Shown: piece after piece, positions 17,235 through 24,205 of the stretch
Numbering within the stretch: the first letter of the stretch is position 1
How the letters are laid out: each line of letters starts with the position of its first letter
NCBI GenBank assembly: GCA_001189095.1
Contig: LFCK01000001.1
Location: 248,001-312,000, forward strand
Origin: Parcubacteria bacterium C7867-001
GTDB taxonomy: Bacteria > Patescibacteria > Paceibacteria > UBA9973 > UBA2103
Length of the DNA stretch: 64,000 nucleotides
Direction of reading: 5' to 3'
Notes under the pieces: model-generated
The model's input: only the letters and a program-made list of their open reading frames with translations
Told to the model about the DNA's origin: nothing
Databases searched by the model: none
Translations under genes and position numbers: made by a program

Positions 17235-17483
17235 ATGAGTAAGACCTTTCATCTCACCATTGCGCGCGTCGGAGAAAATCTCTTCGACGGGGAAGCGGTA
17301 TCGGTTGAACTCCCCGGCAAGGATGGAGCGTTTACGGTACTTGCAGATCATGAAGCTTTCGTAACGCCGCTTAAGGCCGGCGAAGCCGTGGTAAAGGTCG
17401 CTGAAGGAAAGTCTGAGCGCATTTCTATTCAGGAAGGAGGCATCGCTGAAGTCTCAAAGAACCAAACGACGGTTTTGCTCTAA
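17235..17483 (+). CDS. atpC: F1Fo ATP synthase subunit epsilon, lacking the C-terminal domain
   Basis: 82 aa. Only the N-terminal beta-sandwich is present (LTIARVGENLFDGEAVSVEL, LPGKDGAFTVLADHEAFVTPL). The C-terminal two-helix domain of about 45-50 residues that inhibits ATP hydrolysis in E. coli is missing. The stop is real and the downstream sequence is not a continuation. Last gene of the operon, 2 nt after atpD. Confidence 0.93.
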   Translation: MSKTFHLTIARVGENLFDGEAVSVELPGKDGAFTVLADHEAFVTPLKAGEAVVKVAEGKSERISIQEGGIAEVSKNQTTVLL

Positions 17484-17532
17484 TCCACACACCCACACAC
17501 GGGGAGGTCTGAGCTCGTTATACTGAGTGCAT

Positions 17533-17958
17533 ATGTCACTCGATGAAAATTACACTCCGCCTTCGCAGGCGTTTACTCAGCGTGCGCCCATGCATTATTA
17601 CGGTGATATCGTGCGCGTGCTCATGGTTGCAGCGGCGATTCTCGTATTCCTTATGGAATTCGTCCCGCCGGGACTTCCGTACGCTACGCCGATCATCATT
17701 CTCTCGATTGTTGCGCTCGTGGTTGCTGCAGGCGTGACTAATCCTGCGCAGCTCTGGATTCATTGGGTGAATGTCGTTCTCGCACTCATCGGTGTCGTTG
17801 CTTTTGGCAGCCTTGCCCTCGACCGGTACCACGCAACAGGCGCCTCATTCGGGCTCATTTTGGCGACGGGAACCTCGGTCTTGTTCCTCATTCTCCTCTA
17901 TTTTGCGACGAGAACGCTCCGTGGCCTCATGCTCGGCTCAGCGCCGGCAATTCGCTAG
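17533..17958 (+). CDS. Membrane protein, four helices, unknown
   Basis: 141 aa (or GTG 17527, two codons longer). Four predicted membrane helices after a short hydrophilic N-terminus. Not recognised. TATACT (17519-17524) ends 8 nt before ATG 17533, so it is separately transcribed from the atp operon, probably leaderless. Confidence 0.72.
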   Translation: MSLDENYTPPSQAFTQRAPMHYYGDIVRVLMVAAAILVFLMEFVPPGLPYATPIIILSIVALVVAAGVTNPAQLWIHWVNVVLALIGVVAFGSLALDRYHATGASFGLILATGTSVLFLILLYFATRTLRGLMLGSAPAIR

Positions 17959-17983
17959 AGAAACCACCTCTCCCCACCACCTC

Positions 17984-18012
17984 TTTACACAATAGCCACT
18001 TTCGTGTTAGAA
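17984..18012 (+). promoter_or_regulatory. Promoter for the NYN gene
   Basis: TTTACA (17984-17989), 17 nt, TTAGAA (18007-18012). The leader contains an imperfect hairpin aagg..ggt / acc..cctt before the SD. Confidence 0.6.
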
Positions 18013-18052
18013 CGAAGGTGGGTAACAACCAGCCTTAGAAAGGAGGTGTGGT

Positions 18053-18667
18053 GTGGATCTTTTCAAATACCTAGGGAAGCTTTTCGAAAAAAAGCCGGGT
18101 AAACGGCCCTACAAACGGGTCGTAGCCGTGTTCATCGATAATCACAATGTCGAAAACGCGGAACTCGATAATGGCGTTCGGTATCTCGTGAAATGGGCCA
18201 CGCTCATCTCCGATATCAAGCGGCGCTATCTCGGCTCAAATGCCCCGATCTGGGCAAGCGCGTACACGCGCGAGCACGGTTCGGAGGAAGTAGTCGAGCG
18301 CTGGAAAGAAAGCGCTTTGAAGTACTGGGCCAATCACGGCTATCAGCTGCATACCTATCGCAAGAAGGATATCGACTCGCTAATCGTCGGTGATCTCTGG
18401 CGCTCCGCAGCTCTTGCTGCCGAAGCGAATGCTACTGATCTTCATCTCGTGCTCGTGTCGGGCGATGGCCTGTTCGCGGACACCGTGAAGAAGATCAGAG
18501 AGCAATACCAAGATCGCCTGAGGATCAAGCTGAACGTCTATTCGTGGATGCCAAGTCTCAGCTGGAAGCTCAAAGCCGAAGCTCGTAAGGGTGGGGTTCA
18601 TGACCTCACCTCCCTCAAAAATCTCGTGGCCAAGAAAACCCGAGTATCTAACCGTCGCGCATCATAA
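18053..18667 (+). CDS. NYN-domain (LabA/DUF88, PIN-like) protein, GTG start
   Basis: 204 aa. VAVFIDNHNVEN (D29), KKDIDSLIVGDLWRSA and LVLVSGDGLFADTV give the spaced aspartates of NYN/PIN-like ribonucleases. A metal-dependent RNase acting on cellular RNA is the family expectation. The first 20 residues are basic. GTG 18053 follows a full AAAGGAGGTG SD. Own promoter and terminator. Confidence 0.82.
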   Translation: MDLFKYLGKLFEKKPGKRPYKRVVAVFIDNHNVENAELDNGVRYLVKWATLISDIKRRYLGSNAPIWASAYTREHGSEEVVERWKESALKYWANHGYQLHTYRKKDIDSLIVGDLWRSAALAAEANATDLHLVLVSGDGLFADTVKKIREQYQDRLRIKLNVYSWMPSLSWKLKAEARKGGVHDLTSLKNLVAKKTRVSNRRAS

Positions 18668-18690
18668 TGATGACGCGGCGGTTTTGTTTA
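18650..18690 (+). terminator. Rho-independent terminator
   Basis: Stem around aaccgtcgcg / cgcggcggtt with inner catca / tgatg, then TTTTGTTT. The left arm overlaps the end of the NYN coding sequence. Confidence 0.82.
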
Positions 18691-18762
18691 CCCGAAGCAG
18701 CCTGAACTACAACACGCCAAGGTGTGCTATAGTCCAAGCAGATTTGGTACAAGGAGACCGAC

Positions 18763-19185
18763 ATGGTCGATTTAACGAGTGAAGAGCGGCATTCCCGCCG
18801 CCTCGCGGTCGAGCGTCATCGGCGGCAACAGGAAGAAGCAGAAAAAGCGGCTTTCGGAAAAGAATCCGAAGATATGCTCTGGAACGCAATCCATGAACGC
18901 GGTGCTCAAACGCCCGCTTGGTTTCTGGGAATGCGCCGCGCCAATCATGTACAAGACATGAATGGCACGGATTTCATTGCGGTCGTTGATGCGGTCGGCG
19001 ATGTGAATATTCAGGTAAAGTCCTCGCGCAACTGGATCGACAAATTCCGGAGCAACCATCCGGATTTCAAGGGCCTTATCTTCGTCGTGCATCGCGGAAA
19101 GACAAATAAAGATCTCCGTGGGCTCTTCTTCCACCAGCTCGGTGTGTATCGCGAACGCGAAAAAAAGAGGCGCAGCAGTCCGTAA
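18763..19185 (+). CDS. Small protein with possible PD-(D/E)XK nuclease core
   Basis: 140 aa. A charged N-terminal helix, then GTDFIAVVDAVGDVNIQVKSS, which has the D...QxK spacing of Holliday-junction-resolvase-like nuclease folds, followed by FKGLIFVVHRG. Nuclease activity is inference from this motif only. ATG 18763 follows AAGGAG. A TATAGT at about 18727 probably marks the promoter. Confidence 0.65.
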   Translation: MVDLTSEERHSRRLAVERHRRQQEEAEKAAFGKESEDMLWNAIHERGAQTPAWFLGMRRANHVQDMNGTDFIAVVDAVGDVNIQVKSSRNWIDKFRSNHPDFKGLIFVVHRGKTNKDLRGLFFHQLGVYREREKKRRSSP

Positions 19186-19204
19186 CGGATGCTGCGCCTT
19201 ATGT
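19168..19204 (+). terminator. Terminator overlapping a stop codon
   Basis: Stem aggcgcagca / tgctgcgcct (19168-19177 / 19190-19199) with inner tccg / cgga. The stop codon TAA (19183-19185) is the loop itself, so a ribosome at the stop would sit on the hairpin. Confidence 0.8.
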
Positions 19205-19216
19205 TATACTCGGGCC

Positions 19217-19447
19217 ATGTCTCTACAGAGTTTTTTCCTCAAACAGGCCGCAAAATGGAAGATGAAAGATATGCCGGCTGCTCAGCGCGAGCAGTTCATC
19301 GCAATGTTCGAGAAGAATCCGGAATTGTTCAAGAAAATCGGTGAAGAAATCGAGCGCCGGAAAAAAGGCGGCGAAAACGAAATGAAAGCCTCCATCGAAG
19401 TCATGAAGAAGTACCGCGCTGAGCTCGCTGGGCTCATGCAGCGTTAA
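19217..19447 (+). CDS. Hypothetical helical protein, 76 aa
   Basis: Not recognised. Lysine/glutamate-rich, all helical, no membrane segment. TATACT (19205-19210) ends 6 nt before ATG 19217: leaderless. First gene of a three-gene run (19217-20555) with tight spacing. Confidence 0.72.
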   Translation: MSLQSFFLKQAAKWKMKDMPAAQREQFIAMFEKNPELFKKIGEEIERRKKGGENEMKASIEVMKKYRAELAGLMQR

Positions 19448-19455
19448 TACCACCC

Positions 19456-19968
19456 ATGTCTGCCGTCGACCTTCTCATCATTGCTTCGGCAGTTGCGTCC
19501 TTAGGGACCGCACTCGGTGCAGTTGGTCTCACGATAGGTGAAGTGTTGTATGCTCGCGCGCTTTCGGATGGAAAGCTCGAGGAGTGCGAAAAGACGTACG
19601 TACGCGCAACGTTCTGGTCGCTGCGTTCCGGTATGACGCTTTTCCTTGCTGGTAGCATCGGCACGATTCTCATCGAATATCTTGCGTGGGATGCTCCCCA
19701 TACGGCACTTACGAGCAGTTTTTGGGCAACTCTTTTGCTTGCACTGGTCATTGTAGTAAGCGGTTGGGGGCTCGTTCGTGGTGTGTTTCCGTGGACACTC
19801 GCCTCGTCCGCCGCACTTACGGCGTGGTGGACGATATTTGCGCTCTCGCTCGTGCGTGACCTCTCGCTCACTCCTCTCTCGATTCTTCTCGGCTACGCAT
19901 TATTCACAGGTGTAATCTTCGGGGCGCGAGTTATCATACATGAACACTTTCGTAGTAGTCGCGCATGA
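19456..19968 (+). CDS. Membrane protein, about five helices, unknown
   Basis: 170 aa. Predicted helices at roughly 5-27, 58-78, 90-110, 116-134 and 143-162. Not recognised. Starts 8 nt after the previous stop and overlaps the next gene by ATGA (19965-19968), so translation of the flavodoxin-fold gene is probably coupled to it. Confidence 0.72.
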   Translation: MSAVDLLIIASAVASLGTALGAVGLTIGEVLYARALSDGKLEECEKTYVRATFWSLRSGMTLFLAGSIGTILIEYLAWDAPHTALTSSFWATLLLALVIVVSGWGLVRGVFPWTLASSAALTAWWTIFALSLVRDLSLTPLSILLGYALFTGVIFGARVIIHEHFRSSRA

Positions 19969-20555
19969 AAAAGATCTTTATTCTCCTTGGTAATCCTGAC
20001 GCGGACACCTTGTCCGGACAATTTGCGAGTGTGTACGAATCTGCCGCCACAGCTGCAGGGCATGAGGTAAAGCGTCTTAATATTGGTGATCTCGCCTTCG
20101 ATCCGATTCTCCATAAGGGCTACAAAGTCATTCAGGAACTTGAACCGGACTTGAAGACCGCGCAGGAATACATGAAGTGGTGCGACACGTTCGTGCTCGT
20201 ATACCCATTGTGGTGGAGCTCGATGCCCGCTCTTCTGAAAGGCTTTTTTGATCGAATGTGGCTTCCCGCTTTTGCTTTTCGTTTCCATAAAAATCCAAAG
20301 ACAGGGAAGGCTGGAATGTTTTGGGATCGACTCATGCGCGGCAAGCGCGCCCGTGTCATCATGCTCTCAAAAGCAAATCCGTTTCTTATTTGGTTCATGT
20401 TCGGCGACTTCACCAATGAAATTACGCGTGCCATTCTCGCCTTTGCCGGCTTTGTTCCGCGAGTCACGGAAATCGGCAACGCTGAAATCCTTTCGGATGC
20501 GCAGAAGCGCACATGGGAAAAGCGTCTTTCAGCACTCGCGAAAAAAGGAGTGTAA
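19965..20555 (+). CDS. Flavodoxin-fold NAD(P)H quinone oxidoreductase-like protein
   Basis: 196 aa. N-terminal FILLGNPDADTLSGQFA (flavin phosphate loop) and VLVYPLWWSSMPALLKGFFD are typical of the Flavodoxin_2 (NQO1/MdaB/KefF) family, which carry FMN or FAD and reduce quinones. Overlaps the upstream membrane-protein gene by 4 nt. Confidence 0.85.
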   Translation: MKKIFILLGNPDADTLSGQFASVYESAATAAGHEVKRLNIGDLAFDPILHKGYKVIQELEPDLKTAQEYMKWCDTFVLVYPLWWSSMPALLKGFFDRMWLPAFAFRFHKNPKTGKAGMFWDRLMRGKRARVIMLSKANPFLIWFMFGDFTNEITRAILAFAGFVPRVTEIGNAEILSDAQKRTWEKRLSALAKKGV

Positions 20556-20556
20556 T

Positions 20557-20586
20557 TTGACGCTCTAAAACTCCTCGTGCTATGAG
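20557..20586 (+). promoter_or_regulatory. Promoter for the lipoprotein gene
   Basis: TTGACG (20557-20562), 18 nt, TATGAG (20581-20586). The -35 begins within 2 nt of the upstream stop codon. Confidence 0.6.
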
Positions 20587-20612
20587 AAGTAAGGACAAAA
20601 CGGAGGTTCCTA

Positions 20613-20816
20613 ATGAAAGTCTTTGCATGTGTGGTTCTAGCGAGCATTGCACTTAGTGCCTGTTCCCCAGTATCAAACCAAATTATCCCAACTCGGGAAG
20701 ATATGGAGTACTGCCGGAGTAAGGTGGCTACCGAGTCACCGGACGCTAAGCCAACCGAAGCGATTGGCAGCTATAACGCGTGTCTCGACGCGCATACCGA
20801 ACAGACTGGCCCCTAG
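20613..20816 (+). CDS. Small lipoprotein, 67 aa
   Basis: N-terminal signal MKVFACVVLASIALSAC with lipobox LSAC (C17), so about 51 residues after acylation. Two further cysteines (in EYC and YNAC) could form a disulfide. Function unknown. GGAGG SD at good spacing; own promoter and terminator. Confidence 0.78.
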   Translation: MKVFACVVLASIALSACSPVSNQIIPTREDMEYCRSKVATESPDAKPTEAIGSYNACLDAHTEQTGP

Positions 20817-20840
20817 ACCTCTTTAGAATAACTAACATTT

Positions 20841-20868
20841 AGACCCGGCAAACATGCCGGGTCTTTTC
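20841..20868 (+). terminator. Rho-independent terminator
   Basis: Stem agacccggca / tgccgggtct, 4-nt loop, then TTTCG. Confidence 0.88.
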
Positions 20869-20886
20869 GTACGTAAAAATCAAAAG

Positions 20887-20915
20887 TTTACATTCTTATT
20901 TTTTCGTGTTAAAGA
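20887..20915 (+). promoter_or_regulatory. Promoter for the gene at 20959
   Basis: TTTACA (20887-20892), 17 nt, TAAAGA (20910-20915). Confidence 0.55.
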
Positions 20916-20958
20916 GAATTAAGGCATAGTGCCTTGATTCAAGAAATGGAGAGAAGCC

Positions 20959-21465
20959 ATGGAAGCTCTTGAAGACGCGACCGTCATCCGGTCGCCGTCC
21001 TCGTTTCCAGTCTGGAAAGCTTTTTCGGTCGGTACGCGTCCGCTCTCAGAAGTGATGCGCCGTATCGGCAACTCGGACACAACCGAACACATCCGGAATC
21101 GTTACGCTCTCGAAGAAAAACCACTTGGACCCTATTTCGCTCAAGTGGCGAGCCGTACGGTCGGCGAGCTCGGATTCGCGCAGGAGCGCGAGCCGGTGTA
21201 TCTCGGCAGACTCGTGCGCTCGGCAATTCTGAACGGGTTCGAGCCGGTGTTTGCGCTCACGGCACTCACGTTGCGAGATATCTACGTCGACCAGCCGGAA
21301 GACGAGATGCTCTATGTGCCGCTCAAAACCTGCGGCGCTGGATTCCCATTCGAAGTTCTCTACCTGACCCGCGAAAACGGCGCGCCGGTGGTTCGTCTTT
21401 CGGGAAAGCAGTTCTTCGGCCTGAACGACCGCTTCGTCTTCAAAACGCCGTTCGGCATCCGCTAA
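20959..21465 (+). CDS. Hypothetical protein, 168 aa
   Basis: Not recognised. Soluble, mixed alpha/beta, with no cysteine cluster or known motif. The ATG follows a GGAGAG SD. Own promoter and terminator. Confidence 0.72.
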   Translation: MEALEDATVIRSPSSFPVWKAFSVGTRPLSEVMRRIGNSDTTEHIRNRYALEEKPLGPYFAQVASRTVGELGFAQEREPVYLGRLVRSAILNGFEPVFALTALTLRDIYVDQPEDEMLYVPLKTCGAGFPFEVLYLTRENGAPVVRLSGKQFFGLNDRFVFKTPFGIR

Positions 21466-21475
21466 GAGTGGAATC

Positions 21476-21510
21476 CGCCCATGCACCTTTGGTGCATGGG
21501 CGTTTCTTTT
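21476..21510 (+). terminator. Rho-independent terminator
   Basis: 12-bp stem cgcccatgcacc / ggtgcatgggcg, loop ttt, then TTTCTTTT. Confidence 0.92.
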
Positions 21511-21537
21511 TATCCGTCTCTCGTGTAGTCTCAAGAA

Positions 21538-22635
21538 ATGTTGAAAATAGGAATCGTCGGATTGCCGAACGTGGGGAAGTCCACGCTTTTTAATGCACTT
21601 ACGAAAGCTGCGGTACCTGCGGAAAATTACCCGTTCTGCACCATCGACCCTTCGGTCGGTGTTGTTGGTGTTCCTGATGAGCGCCTCACAAAGCTTGCTG
21701 AACTTTCGAAGTCAGAGAAGACGATCCCTGCCGCTATTGAGTTCGTCGATATCGCAGGGCTCGTGAAAGGCGCGTCCGAAGGCGAAGGTCTTGGTAACCA
21801 GTTTCTTTCTCATATTCGTGAGGTGGATGCCATTCTCGAAATGGTTCGTTTCTTCGACGACCCAGATGTTACGCACGTGCATGGCGAAGTCGATCCAATA
21901 AAGGATATCGAGGTCATAAATCTCGAGCTCGCGCTTGCCGACAAAGAGTCAGTTGATAAACGACGCGAGCGTCTTGTGCGCGATATCAAGTCGGGCAATA
22001 AAGACGCGGCTGCAGAAGATGCCGTTCTTGCTAAGGTGGCGCAGACCCTCAACAATGGCTTGCTCGCACGACAAGCGGAACTCACTCCTGAGGAAGCGAA
22101 GCGCATTCAGTCGATGAATCTCCTCACGATGAAGCCAATCCTATACGCCTTCAACGGGAAGTCAGGTGGCCATAATCTCAATGAACTCAATGACGGGCGC
22201 GCGAAGGCGGCGTATGAACTCATGGATGCACTTAAGGCAGAATACGTACACGTGGATGCTCGCACTGAACATGAACTCAATGACGTCGCTGAAGGTGATA
22301 AGAATTCTTTCCGTCAGGAGCTCGGCGTACAGGTAGACGGCCTCGTTGACCTTATTCGCGGCGCGTATCGCACGCTTGGTCTCATTACCTTCTTTACGAC
22401 GGGTCCGAAGGAAAGTCGTGCATGGACGGTACCGAACGGCGCGCTCGCGCCGGATGCGGGTGCAGCGATACACAACGATTTCAAGGATAAATTCATCCGC
22501 GCAGAAGTCATTGCATGGGACAAACTACTCGGAGACGGCTCATGGAGTGCGGCGCGCGATAAGGGCGATATTCGTACCGAAGGAAAGACGTATCCGGTCG
22601 TCGATGGTGACGTGATGGTTTTCCTCCACAGCTAA
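21538..22635 (+). CDS. ychF: Ribosome-binding ATPase/GTPase YchF (Obg family, OLA1-like)
   Basis: 365 aa, full length. G1 GLPNVGKS (8-15), switch region PFCTIDPSVGVV, G3 DIAGLVKGASEGEGLGNQFL, a coiled-coil insertion and the C-terminal TGS domain ending in GKTYPVVDGDVMVFLHS. The G4 position has the non-standard sequence typical of YchF, which prefers ATP. TAGTCT (21526-21531) ends 6 nt before the ATG: leaderless. The stop overlaps the convergent transglycosylase gene by 4 nt, with no terminator between. Confidence 0.96.
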   Translation: MLKIGIVGLPNVGKSTLFNALTKAAVPAENYPFCTIDPSVGVVGVPDERLTKLAELSKSEKTIPAAIEFVDIAGLVKGASEGEGLGNQFLSHIREVDAILEMVRFFDDPDVTHVHGEVDPIKDIEVINLELALADKESVDKRRERLVRDIKSGNKDAAAEDAVLAKVAQTLNNGLLARQAELTPEEAKRIQSMNLLTMKPILYAFNGKSGGHNLNELNDGRAKAAYELMDALKAEYVHVDARTEHELNDVAEGDKNSFRQELGVQVDGLVDLIRGAYRTLGLITFFTTGPKESRAWTVPNGALAPDAGAAIHNDFKDKFIRAEVIAWDKLLGDGSWSAARDKGDIRTEGKTYPVVDGDVMVFLHS

Positions 22636-23597
22636 GCAGAACGTTTCTTAACTTTTGTGTCGCAGCTGTTGAGCAGCATTGCAAAGGCGTACACATTCTT
22701 TACGTAGTTCGCTGAGTGTTTGCCGTAGTCAGGCACCGGTCCACCTTTTGCTCCAGCTGCCGAAGCCATTGCTGCATACACGTCATAGTGCTTAAACGTG
22801 GGACGAACCTTTTGCTTGCTGAACCAGCGGAGCACCTGCGCCACATTACCGGGTCCTGCTTGATACGCATTTATCATGACGAGTGTCATGAACTGACGGT
22901 TGAATTCCTCGGGTGTATCGAAATAGTTAGCGCGAATGAAGTCGAGTGCGTCGCCTGCTTCGCTCCACAGGATGCTGTAGAGACTCTTGAAGAACTCACG
23001 GAGAAATACGGTGACGTTCTTAAGATATTTAATCTCCACCTCGTCGAATCCGTAGGCCTTGTGAATGTTCGGAAGAATCTGCGCAAGGCCGACCGCCTTC
23101 GCGCTGCTCACGACATCATTTTCATAACTTGATTCTTGTGCTGGAAGACCAACGATGAGAAAGGTGAGTTCTTCTCGGATTTCGTCCGGTAGCTCTTCAT
23201 CGGTGACGCCCTCCATGACGTGTTTGCGTAGATAATCGATGCGAGAGAGGCGTTCGCGGTCGTCGAGTGTCTCTTGGCAACCAGCAGAAAGGGCACTTTC
23301 AAGCGGCGAAGCGATCTGATAGGTTCCCCCTTGTTCATTGGTGGCAGTGGTTCGAGAACTGAAGCGCTTTGCTTTCTTTGTGTATTCTTCATGGAAGAGC
23401 GGCGACCGCTCGATCGCTTTGAGGCGCTCTTTCGCCACAAACGACTCTTCGCGACTCAGTAAATTACGCTCCACGCTTGCTGCGTTATCGGCATTGGTCG
23501 TGAGGATAAGAGCAATCTCGGCGGTGAGCGCCGTATTTATGAGTGCGGTCCCTCCCTCAACGAGTACATTTCGACGGGTGTAGTCTTCTCGTCGCAT
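22632..23597 (-). CDS. Lytic transglycosylase, SLT-like domain
   Basis: 321 aa. GLPAQESSYENDVVSSAKAV, with GLAQILP following, is the SLT motif set: the catalytic Glu in QES, the SSAKAVGLAQ loop. A later NAYQAGPGNV corresponds to the N-A-Y...G element. It cleaves peptidoglycan glycan strands. The N-terminus (DYTRRNVLVEGGTALINTAL) could be a membrane anchor or twin-arginine-like signal, with low certainty. ATG 23597 is preferred over 23684: TACAAT lies 11 nt upstream on the minus strand and the longer frame would overlap the divergent gene at 23666. Confidence 0.85.
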   Translation of the reverse strand: MRREDYTRRNVLVEGGTALINTALTAEIALILTTNADNAASVERNLLSREESFVAKERLKAIERSPLFHEEYTKKAKRFSSRTTATNEQGGTYQIASPLESALSAGCQETLDDRERLSRIDYLRKHVMEGVTDEELPDEIREELTFLIVGLPAQESSYENDVVSSAKAVGLAQILPNIHKAYGFDEVEIKYLKNVTVFLREFFKSLYSILWSEAGDALDFIRANYFDTPEEFNRQFMTLVMINAYQAGPGNVAQVLRWFSKQKVRPTFKHYDVYAAMASAAGAKGGPVPDYGKHSANYVKNVYAFAMLLNSCDTKVKKRSA

Positions 23598-23665
23598 AGA
23601 TACGCTGTATTGTACGGCACGTACGGGCGATGCAGAACCGTAATTAAGGTATATAATCCCTCCAT

Positions 23666-24202
23666 ATGGCAAACACAACCGCACCGAAGTTCGTGCGCTG
23701 GGCAGTCCTTATCGGCATCGTTATTGCGCTTAACATCTTCTTTCTTGTCGCTCGCTCGCTCGTTCTTCCCGAGCCCAAGTATGACGACTATTGCCCGACC
23801 CGTATCCAACCGGCAGCGACCGAAGATGCGTGTGTTAAACAAGATGGTGTATGGGTAGCGACACCAAACGACGCGTCTGTTACGGCAGTCACGAAGCCAA
23901 ACATGGCCGGATACTGCGACCTCTATCAGAAGTGCCAACCGGTCTATGATGCTGCGCAGAAACAATTCCGTCTCTATGCGTTCATCATCGCCATCGGGCT
24001 TGGTGTGCTCTCGCTCATCGTTGGCGTACTCCCAATCGGTTCGTCCATCGTCTCGTCCGGTCTTTCCTATGGCGGCGTGCTCGCGCTTATCATCGGCGCT
24101 ATTCAGTACTGGAATGACGCTTCAAGCCTTATCCAGCTCGGTATCTCCGCGCTTGCGCTCGGCGCACTCCTCTATATAGGTGTGAAGCGGTTCCGCGACT
24201 AA
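23666..24202 (+). CDS. Membrane protein with extracytoplasmic Cys loop, unknown
   Basis: 178 aa. First helix about 11-31, then a loop of about 70 residues with four or five cysteines (YC, AC, YC, KC), then three helices. Likely disulfide-bonded outside the membrane. Not recognised. TATAAT (23652-23657) ends 8 nt before the ATG. It stands 3 nt before leuS, so leuS is probably transcribed from this leaderless promoter. Confidence 0.75.
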   Translation: MANTTAPKFVRWAVLIGIVIALNIFFLVARSLVLPEPKYDDYCPTRIQPAATEDACVKQDGVWVATPNDASVTAVTKPNMAGYCDLYQKCQPVYDAAQKQFRLYAFIIAIGLGVLSLIVGVLPIGSSIVSSGLSYGGVLALIIGAIQYWNDASSLIQLGISALALGALLYIGVKRFRD

Positions 24203-24205
24203 ACA

